This document shows, piece by piece, positions 46,841-57,784 of a stretch of 64,000 nucleotides of DNA; the stretch's first letter is position 1, and each line of letters opens with the position of its first letter. The stretch lies in assembly GCA_964030475.1 (NCBI GenBank), contig CAXIPT010000008.1, forward strand, positions 1,525,709 through 1,589,708, in the 5' to 3' direction. Below the pieces are notes generated by a model. That model saw only the letters and a list, made by a program, of their open reading frames with translations. It did not search any database and was not told where the DNA came from. This DNA is from Tethya wilhelma. Taxonomy: Eukaryota; Porifera; Demospongiae; Tethyida; Tethyidae. The position numbers were made by a program, and so were the translations under genes.

Positions 46841-47583
46841 ATGAGATGAAGATGAAGCACAACAATAAAGATAGATAAACATCACGTTTGTATTAGTCCC
46901 TAGAAATCTCCATGTTGCTGATGGTACTCAAGATAACAATCATCATCTCTTCCGGTATGGCATAAAAATTTCTCACATGTGTTACAGTACCAAACAGTTT
47001 CTCTTCTTCTACCATATACTGCTCTGCAGTGGCTGCATTTATGACCGTTACCTCCTTTGTCCACTCTTTTACAGGGAAAGTGATCACCAAGTTTGATTTC
47101 CTTGCTTGCTGGAGCTAGTGATGGGCGTCCTGGTCATTTTCTACTCGAGTAAGAAGCTATTAGTGCCTTTGCAAGCTCCAGCCGAAAATTCTTGACTGAC
47201 ATTTTCCTGAGGTGAGTGTAGTTCTTACAGAGAATGTATGCATTGGTAATAGCAAGGTCCACCAAAACCCAAAAAATGTACTTGTAGAATTTTCTACATT
47301 TCATTCTCATATGGTAGTACCCTCGTAGTTGGTCACATAGATCAACACCACCGTTGTAAAGTACTGTAGCTTCTGGGCATGGTATGCTCTTGGATGTCCC
47401 ATCTTTACATTTTCTGCTCACAGATTGTTGCTTGGTTGGGTTAGCATTTGTGGAAACTATAGTGACAGGTTTGTTGTCCTGCCACACAGAAACAGTAATC
47501 TGATCACTCTGTCTAGTCTCACTCATTCCTCTCTCAGACATTCCTTTCTTCACATAGGGCTTCAGATCGTTTGGGAATCCTTT
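46294..47583 (-). pseudogene. piggyBac copy 2: element 3' end and truncated transposase
   Basis: It starts at TTAA (46290-46293) followed by CTCTTTACACCCGG, as does copy 3. The minus-strand transposase frame runs from 47560, with GGVDLCDQLRGYYH, to TGA at 47134-47136 where copy 3 has an Arg codon. The zinc-finger tail is still readable downstream, at about 46900-47130. Cut by the N at 47584. About 95% similar to copy 3 by eye. Confidence 0.8.
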
Positions 47584-48691
47584 NCAAAAGTGTTTCTTTT
47601 GTGCTGAAAAGTGTTTTCAAGACAAAATAAACGTTTTTGTGAAAAGTGTACTTTTTGCTCTTAGAAATTTTCTATATATATAGTGACTCAAATAAACTAA
47701 GTTCTTTATCTCTACCATTAGAAAATATTGTTTTCATACCAATGTTTTTACACCAAGAGAATGCTTCATGTGTTGAAAAAAGTAAAATTTCAAAAAAGTT
47801 TTTCTTTTGTGCTGTAAACTGATTTCAAGACAAAATAAACTTTTATTGTGAAAAGTGTACTTTTTGCTCTTAGAAATTTTCTAAGCATATAGTCACTCAA
47901 AAAAATAAGTTCTTTATCTCTACCATTAGAAAATATTGTTTTTACCAACAATGCTTTTTACACCAATAGAATGCTCCATGTGTTAATAAAAGTAAAATTT
48001 CACAAAAGTGTTTCTTTTCTGCTGAAAAGTGTTTTCAAGACATAATACACGTTTTTTGTGAAAAGTGAATTTTTTGCTCTTTTAAAATTTTCTCTAAGTT
48101 CATAGTCACTCAAAAAAACTAAGTTCGTTATATCTACCCTTAGAAAACTTTATTTTTCACCAACAATTTTTTTTACACCAAGAGAATGCTCCATTTGTTG
48201 ATAAAAGTGAAGTTTCACGAACGTGTTTCTTTTGTGCTGATAAGTGTACAAAAAAAACCTTTTTTGTGAAAAGTGTACTTTTTGCTCTTAGAAATTTTTT
48301 TCTAAGTCTATAGTCACTCAAAAAAACTAAGTTGTTTGTCTCTTCCATTAGAATACTTTGTTTTTACAAACAATATTTTTCACACCAAAAAGTAAAGTTC
48401 TACAAAGTGTTTCATTTGAGCCAAAAAGTGTTTTCAAGACAAAATAAACGTTTTTTGTGAAAAGTGAATTTTTTGATCTTAGAAAATTTTTTCTGAATCT
48501 ATAGTCACTCAAATAAACTAAGTTTTTTATCTCTACCATTAGAAAACTTTGTTTTTCACCAACAATGTTTGTTACACCAAGAGAATGTTCCATGTGTTGA
48601 AATAAAATTTCACAAGTGTTTTTAATTTTTTTATGAAAAGTGTACTTTTTTGTTTGAGAAATATAGTCACTCAATAAAACTAAGTTCTTAA

Positions 48692-50970
48692 CTCTTTACA
48701 CCCGGAAATTAATCATGGCGTTCGTTATTTAAAATACGGAATTAATTCTTTAAAGCGCCACCATTTTTGAGCGCTTGACCTGAAGCCCTTGTAGTTTGCT
48801 CTAGGCAAAGAGTTATAGCGCTAGATTTTAAACAGCAGTTGCTAAGGTGCCGAAGAAACTATCAACTGAGCAGAAGTTTTCATCGAGATGTTTTGATGCT
48901 ACAGCGCACGGATTCACTACGGAGAGGTATGTAATATAGTATGACTAGCTTGTATTGTTGATAAATATGAAGCGCTTATAGCGCTGCTAGTTTAGATGGT
49001 AGTCTACTTGTAGAGTTGTATTACTAATAGAGTTATAACCCTGGATTATAATCTGGGGAGTCATATCAAGCCTTTTCAGGCAGGTTATACCATATGGATT
49101 ATAATCAATTTTTCACACTATGCCACACCTTCCTAGCATACACAAGTGCATGCTATTGGGACTGTTTTCTTTTATTTTACAGATAGCTTGAGCATAGATA
49201 ATAATATACACACACACACACACACACAGTGGATGAGATGAAGATGAAGCACAACAATAAAGATAGATAAACATCACGTTTGTATTAATCTCCATGTTGC
49301 TGATGGTACTCAAGATAACAATCATCATCTCTTCCGGTATGGCATAAAAATTTCTCACATGTGTTACAGTACCAAACAGTTTCTCTTCTTCTACCATATA
49401 CTGCTCTACAGTGGCTGCATTTATGACCGTTACCTCCTTTGTCCACTCTTTTACAGGGAAAGTGATCACCAAGTTTGATTTTCTTGCTTGCTAGAGCTAG
49501 TGATGGGCGTCCTGGTCGTTTTCTACTCAAGTAAGAAGCTATTAGTGCCTTTGCAAGCTCCAGCCGAAAATTCTTGACTGACATTTTCCTGAGGTGAGTG
49601 TAGTTCTTACAGAGAATGTATGCATTGGTAATAGCAAGGTCCACCAAAACCCAAAAAATGTACTTGTAGAATTTTCTACATTTCATTCTCATGGTAGTAC
49701 CCTCGTAGTTGGTCACATAGATCAACACCACACATGTACTTGTTGTAAAGTACTGGCATGGTATATATGCTCTTGGATGTCCCATCTTTACATTTTCTGC
49801 TCACAGATTGTTGCTTGGTTGGGTTAGCATTTATAGTGACAGGTTTGTTGTCCTGCCACACAGAAACAGTAATCTGATCACTCTGTCTAGTCTCACTCAT
49901 TCCTCTCTCAGACATTCCTTTCTTCACATAGGGCTTCAGATCGTTTGGGAATCCTTTGCGATTCTGTCGTAAAGTGCCACATGCGTACAATCCTCTCTTC
50001 AGCAAGTTGAGGAACAGAACAATACTGGAAAAGAAATTGTCGCAGTAAACATGATGGTACCTATAAAAGATAAGTCATTTGTGTAAAACATGCATTCACT
50101 TGTTCACTGTAACAAAACTTACAAGTTGCGTAGGTGGTTTGTAAGTGATTTGACTACTCTAGCACCTAATCCAGCCTCTGATTTCTCCCCCTTCTTACCA
50201 GTATAGACCTCAAATGACGTAACAAAGCCATTTATAGCATCAGCTAGCACCCACACCTTGATACCTCTCTTTACAGGCTTCTTAGGCAAGTATTGTTTCA
50301 GTGATGACCTTCCTTTGAATGGTATCATTGCTTCATCTACTGATACTTCACGGTGCGTGTTGTACATAGCTCTAAATCGATCACTAAGTGAGTCAATTAT
50401 GGGCTGTACTTTGCCTATCTTATTGTAATCGGGTGATCCTGGCTGTGCAAGTAAAGAATTGTCCGCAAAGTGTAGGTATCGATTTATTTCCATAAATCGA
50501 TCTCGTGAGATTCTGTCAGCAATCGGTCCGTACCTCAGTAATCAGTTAGAGCTGGTAGACGTACTAGACCCATAAGAATCATAAAGCCAAAAAATGCACT
50601 CATTTCTTCCACTGTCAACTTTGTCCAAGCTTCATACATCTCATCCCCCATGCACTGTAAAGCGTACAAGTTTGTCTGCTCTACAATGTACTTTAGCAGT
50701 GATGTAGTGAACAAAAGATGAAAGGTTTCCAGTATTGAACAAGGGATGGGAACTGTCGGTTTTGTGAATGGTTGGGTTTCAGTGGCAGATAGTGTTGAAG
50801 TCCAGTTGACATCACTTGCACTGTATATATGTACATGTGTGAAGTTGTGGAACATTCAAAGTTGATATTTTATTTATTTTATATGCCCATTGAAATAATT
50901 ATTGATCATATAATTGCATTCTTTTCCTAGGCGATGTATGCAACAGTAATAAAATATATTCACATGCATG

Positions 50971-51004
<34 letters not shown>

Positions 51005-51117
51005 TACACACAAATATGTATGTGTGTGCCCATTTAGGTAGTTATTGATCATCTAATTGCATTCTTTTCCTAGGCAACGTATGCAACTGTACATAATACA
51101 ATATACTCACGTGCATG

Positions 51118-51148
<31 letters not shown>

Positions 51149-51975
51149 TCACTCTCTCAATCACGCACAAATATAATATGCCACACATGCATGCTCTCTC
51201 TATCTCTCTCTCTCTCTCACACACACACAAACATACACAACTGTATCTGTGTGTGTGCTAGCTGTGATGTGTAGTGATTTTTTCATACAAAATATTACCT
51301 TGTTTCCTCAATCTGTTCTAGGTCGTCTTGGTCACTTTACAGGCTATCATCTTGATCATTTTCCAGGTTATCATCTCTATCACCATTGATCTCATCACCC
51401 AATTCTTCTTCATAGTAGCCACATTCATCATCACTTCCAGGGAAAAAATCTTCATCTAGATCAAGAGGAGCATCATCATCCTCTAAAGCATCTTCGAGAA
51501 TGCCTGCATTCTCAAGAGTATGTTCAATGCCATTCTCAAGAGCATCTTCAAAAACTTCATCTTCCCCTTCCAGTACAATCTCTTCAGCACACAAGAAAGA
51601 TCTAGAAGTACCTTCAGCCATTCTATTCACGCTATTTTTGCATTATTATACCATATAAAATAAATCGTGTATAACGTGTATAGTATAATGCTTACTTTGC
51701 TTGATTTGGGTGGAGCTCACTGGAGTGGGAGTAGCTACTTCAAACAAATTGGATTTTGCAGCGAGCGCTATAAGTGTCTCCACTTAGGAAAGTTTACACA
51801 ACAAATTCTAGGCTAGTAGCGCAGCTGCTGCTAGAATATTGCACCTTCGCCAGCTGTACGTAGCTGTTAATAAGTGCAAAAGTCCGCCATATCTACTAGG
51901 ACGGGATTTCCCGTCTACCGTATTTAAATGGCATCACGATAAGGACGGGATTTCCCGTCTACCGGGTGTAAAGGG
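48692..51975. mobile_element. piggyBac copy 3: 3284-bp element bounded by TTAA
   Basis: TTAA (48688-48691) plus CTCTTTACACCCGG on the left and CCGGGTGTAAAGGG plus TTAA (51976-51979) on the right; TIR about 14 bp. It is inserted in a satellite unit. It carries a spliced transposase gene on the minus strand and CT/CA microsatellites at about 50970-51240 in its first intron. Confidence 0.9.
49285..51621 (-). pseudogene. piggyBac transposase of copy 3, recently broken
   Basis: Exon 1 from ATG 51621 encodes an acidic N-terminus (DDDAPLDLDEDFFPGSDDE). Exon 2 from about 50822 encodes the start of the DDE domain. The catalytic triad region is visible: SVDEAMIPFKGR, YHHVYCDNFFSS and GVDLCDQLRGYY. The C-terminus has CSHCRAVYGRRRETVWYC with CNTCEKFLCH. 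Lesions: a loss of coding sequence with frame change after LPALTDY (about 50538), and a frame break near 49695 between the GVDLCDQ and MRMKCRKF segments. A stop at 51337-51339 can be skipped by a GTAAAG donor two bases before it, so it may not be a lesion. Confidence 0.82.
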
Positions 51976-52145
51976 TTAATCTCTACAGTTTGATTACTTT
52001 GTTTTTCACCAACAATATTTTTTACACAAAAGAGAATGTTCCATGTGTTGAAAAAAGTAAAGTTCCACAAAAGTGTTTCATTGTGCCGAAAAGGGTTTTC
52101 AAGAAAAATAAACGTTTTTTGTGATTTTGCTCTTAGTATATGTGA

Positions 52146-52776
52146 GGCTCCAAGGGAAAACCGGACGTTTGGGAAATTATTGTTTTTAGAGTAAAATGCG
52201 GTTATAGTTTATTTCGCATTTTTGCGCGAAAAATTTTTTACTACACGGACGCATTGCGCTACATCTCAGCATGCTCCACGCAAAATTTGAGGGGTGGAGC
52301 TGCTTCTGTTGCAGAGATATAGACCGTATTGTTAGCCCTGTTCATTTTTAATTAGTTGCTAACACTGAGAACTGTTGCTATGCTGTGCAACAGACTGTAG
52401 TGAATATTAATGAGCTAGGCAGCTGCCACAAAAATGAATTGTTTATTCGATGTTCTCAGTGCTCTATAAGCTGACTGATCTCAGAATTTTGCTACAGCAC
52501 ATGGGCAGAAAGGTAAGCTAAAGCTTTATACGTCCTTGTCTAATCCAAGCGCTTACATACAGTAGCTTTCTACTCGTAAGTATTGCCTCTCCCTGTACGG
52601 CGATCGCGTACAGGTTATTTTGAGGCTTATTTTAGTTCTTGGAACTTACTGTACCTAGAATCTATCTCTCTGCTAGCAAGCGCTTACCTCCTTGAGTCCA
52701 GTAGCCGTCTCCTGGGTCTTCTTTCCTAGCTACTCGCTTCTCACTAAATAATTTTAGTCCCCACGTGGCTGGCTGT
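52146..52776. other. Unassigned stretch between satellite and MULE element
   Basis: It begins GTGAGGCTCCAAGGGAAAAC, somewhat like the 44555 element end (GTGA..GAAAACCG), but no matching right end was found. No gene. Confidence 0.4.
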
Positions 52777-52981
52777 GGGGTGTCTACATTCGGTGGAATG
52801 GACTACTGGAATGGAACACTGGAATGGAACACTGGAATACTGGAATGCTCTGCAGACATGCGCAGAACTATCTGCACGTGGTTGCGCAGTAACACGTGGC
52901 ATGATCCAGGCAGTTTGGACCGGTTGAGCAGGCAGTTAAAACTGGTTTGGTTAGTTGATTTGGAAGCAGCTAAGGATCAAA

Positions 52982-55900
52982 ATGGCTCAAAAGGGCAGTG
53001 TTGACTCTCCTATTGTGATAGATAGTGATGAAGGCTCGAAGCAGAACTCTCCTGTGAAGGTTATACCCGGGCAAAAATATAGGTAAGCGCGTGGTAGTCT
53101 ACTAAAATCTCTTATACTTAGCCGCGGTTATTAAGCTTTCTTCTCGACTGGTTTGTGAGCTAATACTTGCTAATAAATTATTGTAGGGATATTGTACAGA
53201 GCCTGTGTGATGATGAGACTGACTCTGAGGTTGGAAGTGATAATGAGGCTGAATGTAAGCCTGAGCCAATACTGCTGTAAGTTAATTATTGTGTTAATGT
53301 ACTGAAATTGCTGTATCAGTTATGTTGATATTGAAGTTAAAAAATGTGTCTTGCTATCCTTTACACTGTCACATCAACTAAATAACCTTTTGATGATCAC
53401 ACCCTTGTCCAATTTTTGTAAATTTGTTTGGTAGAATGTTTGGCTAGGAAACCATACTTGCACATGTTAATGAAGAATAGGGAAATTCTATGCTTGACAA
53501 ATAGAACTTGATTTGAATACATATCTTCTGTCTGCTGATTTAGGTCTCACACTGGTGTTCCGATATTTGAGTATCCACCTGACAAATACACCAGTCACCA
53601 GATAATGCGCACACTTCTTGACCCTAACATTGACACTGCAAGGATTGCCAAGCAAAGACCTCTTGAAACCAAGAAAAGTGCAACATTTGTTGTTGATGTT
53701 CGTTCACTAAAACATCGTGACGATATCAAGAAAGACATGTATGGCAAATGGGTCCATCATGGCTCTCATACGGACATCTTCAAGTGTAGGTTTGATGAGT
53801 TCTCTGATGTCCACGTTCAAAAGGCTGCAGAGGGAGCTTCTGGAGATAACGTTTTCTACCTCAGACGCCTTCACAGTACACACCCTTCCAACAAACACTT
53901 CAGAAGAATTGTTGCTCTTATTTCAGGTACTGTTACTCTACCCAGAATTTAATGTATGATGCAGAATGACACACCAATCCATGTTTGTGCTCATATGAGC
54001 TCCCTAAAGTGAGTGATTATGTCCATCTAAGCCATTTAGTAACACTTGGTGTATTTATCCCTAATTCCTTGATCATAAAAATTATACATACATATGGTGT
54101 ATTGATCAATGTACAATTCTATGCCTAATAGCAATTTTTTTCTCCATGCAGACTCGAAAAACCAACCTCACCATCTATGTATGGTGGTGTACTATGTCCC
54201 TGAGGGGTTTGTACCCACAGTACTGCCTCATGGAAACAGTAAACGTGACAAGGCTTTCTTTCCAACTCTTCCAAGTACTTTGTCAGCGATGAAGGAAGAG
54301 TGTGTGAGTGGTAGAGGCCCTAAGGAGGTAGTTTCAAAAATATCATCATCTGTTGGTGGTGTGACAAATGCACTAGATGCATGTGAGCTTCCACGAAACG
54401 AACGACAAGCATCTTATCTGAAAAAACAACTGAAAATGGCCACCTCTCCTCATCCATTAGTTTCGGCCAATGATGAGCTTTCGGTTGTGATGTACAAATC
54501 ATACATGGAAGATCAACACTTTATCAGAGAGGTACGCACTATTCGTGAGCCTGCAATAGTTGTTGCCACCGACACACAGTTGAACGATCTTGACCGTTTT
54601 TGCTGTGGACAAGAAAGGTTTGGCATACTGACTGTGGACCCCACGTTTTGTCTAGGGGATTTTGATGTCACTCTGTCCACATACAGACACCTCCTCCTTA
54701 CCTGTAGGCGTACTAAAGCCCATCCAGCATTTATTGGCCCTGCAATGGTACATTATCGAAAAACATTCTCAACTTACCTATTCTTTACATCAACTCTTGT
54801 GGGCCTACGACAGTCCCTGTCCAATTTGAGGAGTTTTGGCACTGATGGAGAGAGTGCACTCATACAAGCTTGCCAACACTCTTTCCCTTCTGCGATTCAT
54901 CTTCTCTGCTCTAATCACATGAGAAGAAACATCAGAGACAAACTTCATGAACTGAGCTTCCCAGAGAATGCGAGACTAGTAATCTCCCAAGATATTTTTG
55001 GAAAACAGGTTGGCAGTTGCTACTATGAAGGGCTTGTTGATGCCAAGAGTGATGCTGTGTTTGAGAAGGGAGTTGAGCTGTTGAGTAGCAAGTGGAAAGG
55101 CATACACAATGAAGACAGTGTACAACGTTTTGTATCATGGTTTATAACCTACAAGAAGGATGCCATTCAAAATGGTATGCTATACTCACAGAGGCAAAAG
55201 GCCGGTCTTGGTGATCCACCTGCAGCATTTACTACCAATGCTAGTGAGAGTATTAATGCAGTATTGAAAAGCAAAGTAAACTACAAGAAAAGTGAGCTGC
55301 CTGTGTTTATAGACAAACTAAAGGAAGCCATCAAAGAGCAGGAAGAAGAGGTGGAGCGGGCAGTACTTGGTCGGGGAAAATACCAATTTTGTACTGGTTA
55401 CAAGCACCTTGAACGTGATGAGCAAGAATGGTTCCTACAGATGACAGTTGAGCAACGGAAAGCTCATCTAAGGAAGGTTACACTCTTCCTCCCTTCCAAA
55501 GCATCTTGTTCTCGCCGCCTTTTTGAAGGAGAGCAGCCCTTGCCACAAGCCATTTCCTCTCTAGATGTACACCAGAGTGAAGAGTCAAACTCTCGAGGAG
55601 TGTATCAGAGTGAGCAATCAACATCCAGGGGAGCGTACCAGAGTGAGCAGTCAACATCCAGGGGAGCGTACCAGAGTGAGCAGTCAACATCCACAACATC
55701 CAGGGGAGCGTACCAGAGTGAGCAGTCATCATCCAGGGGAGCGTACCAGAGTGAGCAGTCAACATCCAGGGGAGCGTACCAGAGTGAGCAGTCAACATCC
55801 AGGGGAGCGTACCAGAGTGAGCAGTCAACATCATCCAGGGGAGCGTACCAGAGTGAGCAGTCAATATCCAGGGGAGCTTATCTGAGTGAGCATTCACCTT

Positions 55901-57057
55901 CTATTGATATTGAGGATATGTGGATGGAACAAGATGATGTGAGCTGCCTCTCTACACTAGACTATGATCCTCCATCTGTGACCAATTATAGTAATCAGTC
56001 AACCTCTCCAGAATCAGGCCTTTCTTGCCCTGGTACTTGTCGTGCTCTATCTGTAAATGTTGAAGAGCTTGGATGTGTGTCAACACCTGTTGAAGTTCTA
56101 ATAGCCATCTGGCAGAAAGCTGGTAACCTCCTGACTGAGCCAAATGCTGTTTTACCAGCTCCTGGCTGTGACCCTTATACCAGGATGGTCAAAAGTTCAT
56201 CTGGCCAAAGACCTCACATGGTGACTAGAAAGAAGACTGGTCAGTACTCTTGTGATGGCACATGCCCAAATTGGAAATCGTTGGGAATATGCTCACACTC
56301 TGTAGCAGCTGCTGAAGATAACTGTGATTTAGAAACTTTCACAAAGTGGTATGCCAAGGCAAAAAAGGTTCCTAACATCACTCAGCTAGTGACCACTCAA
56401 ATGCCTGCTGGACGCGGTAGAAAAGGAAGCATTCCTCCAAGAAAAAGAAGAAAAACTGTACCAGCTGAATCAAGAAAGTCATTTTCAGACATTCTTCCAC
56501 TCAACAAAACAATAGCTCAAGCTGAACCTCGTAAGTTTCTATCTGTTGCTCATTCTACTACTCAGCAGGATCAGACAGTGAGCATGTCTCTTCCTTGTCA
56601 TAGTTGGTTACACAGCACCAATGTGTCTGTTACTGGTAGTGCTAATGTAACTCTAGATGCTCCTGGACCAGTGCTGACTGTCACAAATGTTCTACCTTCT
56701 TCTCCACCACCTCTTATTCGAGCATTACCTGAGAATAGTCCAGAAACAAGCCCTTTCACTCTGGCATTTGTTGCAGGAAATATCAGAGTTTGCCGTGGTT
56801 GCCGTCAGAGATACACTAAACCAGCTTCCCCTCCAAACAACTTATGTGTACGGCATAAAGAATGGCAGTCGTTTGGCCCAATGGATGACCGTCAAACACG
56901 ATTTGGAAATGTTTACTTTCACTGTAACCTTCCGTGCATTCGAGCTGTCTGGCCAAATTTTAATCCTGAAATGCTAGACATTCCTCCATGTGTGCTTGTT
57001 CAGCTGTTACCTGCACATACTGAATTCATCAGAAGGCAGATGCCAGGACGATTGTAA
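52982..57057 (+). CDS. MULE-family transposase with SWIM zinc finger, four exons, intact (1159 aa)
   Basis: Exons 52982-53082, 53187-53276, 53544-53926, 54152-57057 total 3480 nt with no internal stop. The N-terminus has PIVIDSDEGS, a SUMO-interaction-like motif, and acidic stretches. The DDE core shows TVDPTFCLGDFDVT (Asp near 355), RSFGTDGESALIQAC (Asp near 421), the CSNHMRRNI C-x-x-H signature and TNASESINAVLK (Glu near 553). Then comes a Ser/Gln-rich 11-residue repeat tract (about 670-775), a SWIM finger CDGTCPNWKSLGICSH (near 890), basic KRRKT segments, and a C-terminal CRGCRQRY..CVRH cluster. MULE transposases cut and paste their own element; SWIM helps bind DNA. Flanking perfect TIRs argue for a mobile rather than domesticated gene. 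Confidence 0.88.
55590..55893 (+). repeat. In-frame 33-bp minisatellite encoding GAYQSEQSTSR
   Basis: Nine near-identical 11-residue units, two with small in-frame insertions (TTS, S), inside exon 4 of the MULE transposase. Period is 33 bp, so copy-number changes keep the frame. The lack of unique spacers excludes CRISPR. Confidence 0.92.
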
Positions 57058-57327
57058 CTACATGACCTGACTCATTAACTTGTGATTGATTTTCTGTGTG
57101 TAAATGTACATTTTGTAAACTATCTGGCAAAGTTTAAAGTACAATAACAGTTTACAAAGTTTAAAGTACATTTACAATTGTGACTCAGTGTCAATGTCAC
57201 AGTTCATGCAGTCTGCAGTATTATAATTAATGTAGCAGTATAGGCTTCTATCTCTCCATTCCAGTATTCCAGTGTTCCATTCCAGTGTTCCATTCCAGTA
57301 GTCCATTCCACCGAATGTAGACACCCC

Positions 57328-57500
57328 TGGTGTTGCTGGTGATGCCAGTCTAAAGTATATGGTGTTGCTGGTGTTGCTGTGTTGCTCTATGGTGTTGCTG
57401 GTGATGCCAGTCTAAAGTATATGGTGTTGCTGGTGTTGCCAGTCTAAAGTATATGGTGACTGGTGTTGCTGTGGTGTTGCCAGTGTTGCTCTGTGATTTG
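57328..57500. repeat. Minisatellite of TGGTGTTGC words next to the MULE end
   Basis: Units contain GGTGTTGCTGGTGATGCCAG and TCTAAAGTATATGGTG in about three irregular copies. It directly abuts the right end of the MULE element. Confidence 0.8.
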
Positions 57501-57784
57501 CTAGGTTGCATATGCAGTCACGTGATCCAACCAATCAGATCCATGCCTTGAAAAGTAGTCATATGACTAAAAATGAGAAAATTAACCAATAGAATTAACT
57601 TTTAGATAGAGCTGCGGGATACCTCCGTAGCGTACCAGACTCTCTTTCTCCTTGGAGAATGGGTGGAGTCTGGGGACGAGACTAGAGGAGGCACGACAGC
57701 CCGCCAGGGGAAAAGTACACGTGTGCTAAGCTCAACAGGGATTATGTACCTCCTCTGGGGGTAGGGATCGACGACCCGTACTCA

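Larger units (their letters stand above)
43740..52145. repeat. Satellite array, ~200-bp unit, interrupted by transposons
   Basis: Array pieces lie at about 43740-44554, 45607-46289, 47585-48687 and 51980-52145. Each unit contains AGAAAATTTTCTAAGTCGAT, a CACTCAAAAA-ACTAAGTTC stretch, TTTCACCAACAATGTTTTT, AAAAGTGTTTCTTTTGTGCT and CAAGACAAAATAAACGTTTT words. Spacing of the TTTTCTAAG word is mostly 194-219 bp. At least twelve units are visible. ORFs across it are fortuitous, poly-Lys/Phe-like, and rejected. Confidence 0.85.
52777..57327. mobile_element. Complete MULE-like transposon with 71-bp perfect TIRs
   Basis: 52777-52847 and 57257-57327 are exact inverted repeats. The outer end is GGGGTGTCTACATTCGGTGG and the inner part is a mini-tandem of GGAATGGAACACT words. 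The interior holds an intact four-exon transposase gene. No exact target duplication was found; the 9-mers CTGGCTGTG and CTGGTGTTG outside the ends agree at 6 of 9 positions. Confidence 0.88.

Noticed and set aside
46893..47090. 65-aa open frame on the minus strand, similar to one at 49113-49472
   Set aside because: It is a shadow frame of the piggyBac transposase C-terminus; the true frame shows the zinc-binding cysteines.
43800..48700. Several 60-110-aa open frames rich in Lys, Phe, Ser
   Set aside because: They repeat with the ~200-bp satellite period, occur in both strands and carry no domain.
55590..55893. CRISPR-like array of ~33-bp repeats
   Set aside because: The units are contiguous, in frame within a transposase exon, without spacers, in a eukaryotic context.
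52777..57327. Domesticated SWIM-domain host gene
   Set aside because: Perfect 71-bp TIRs directly flank the gene, which favours a mobile element; it would be reconsidered if no other copies exist.
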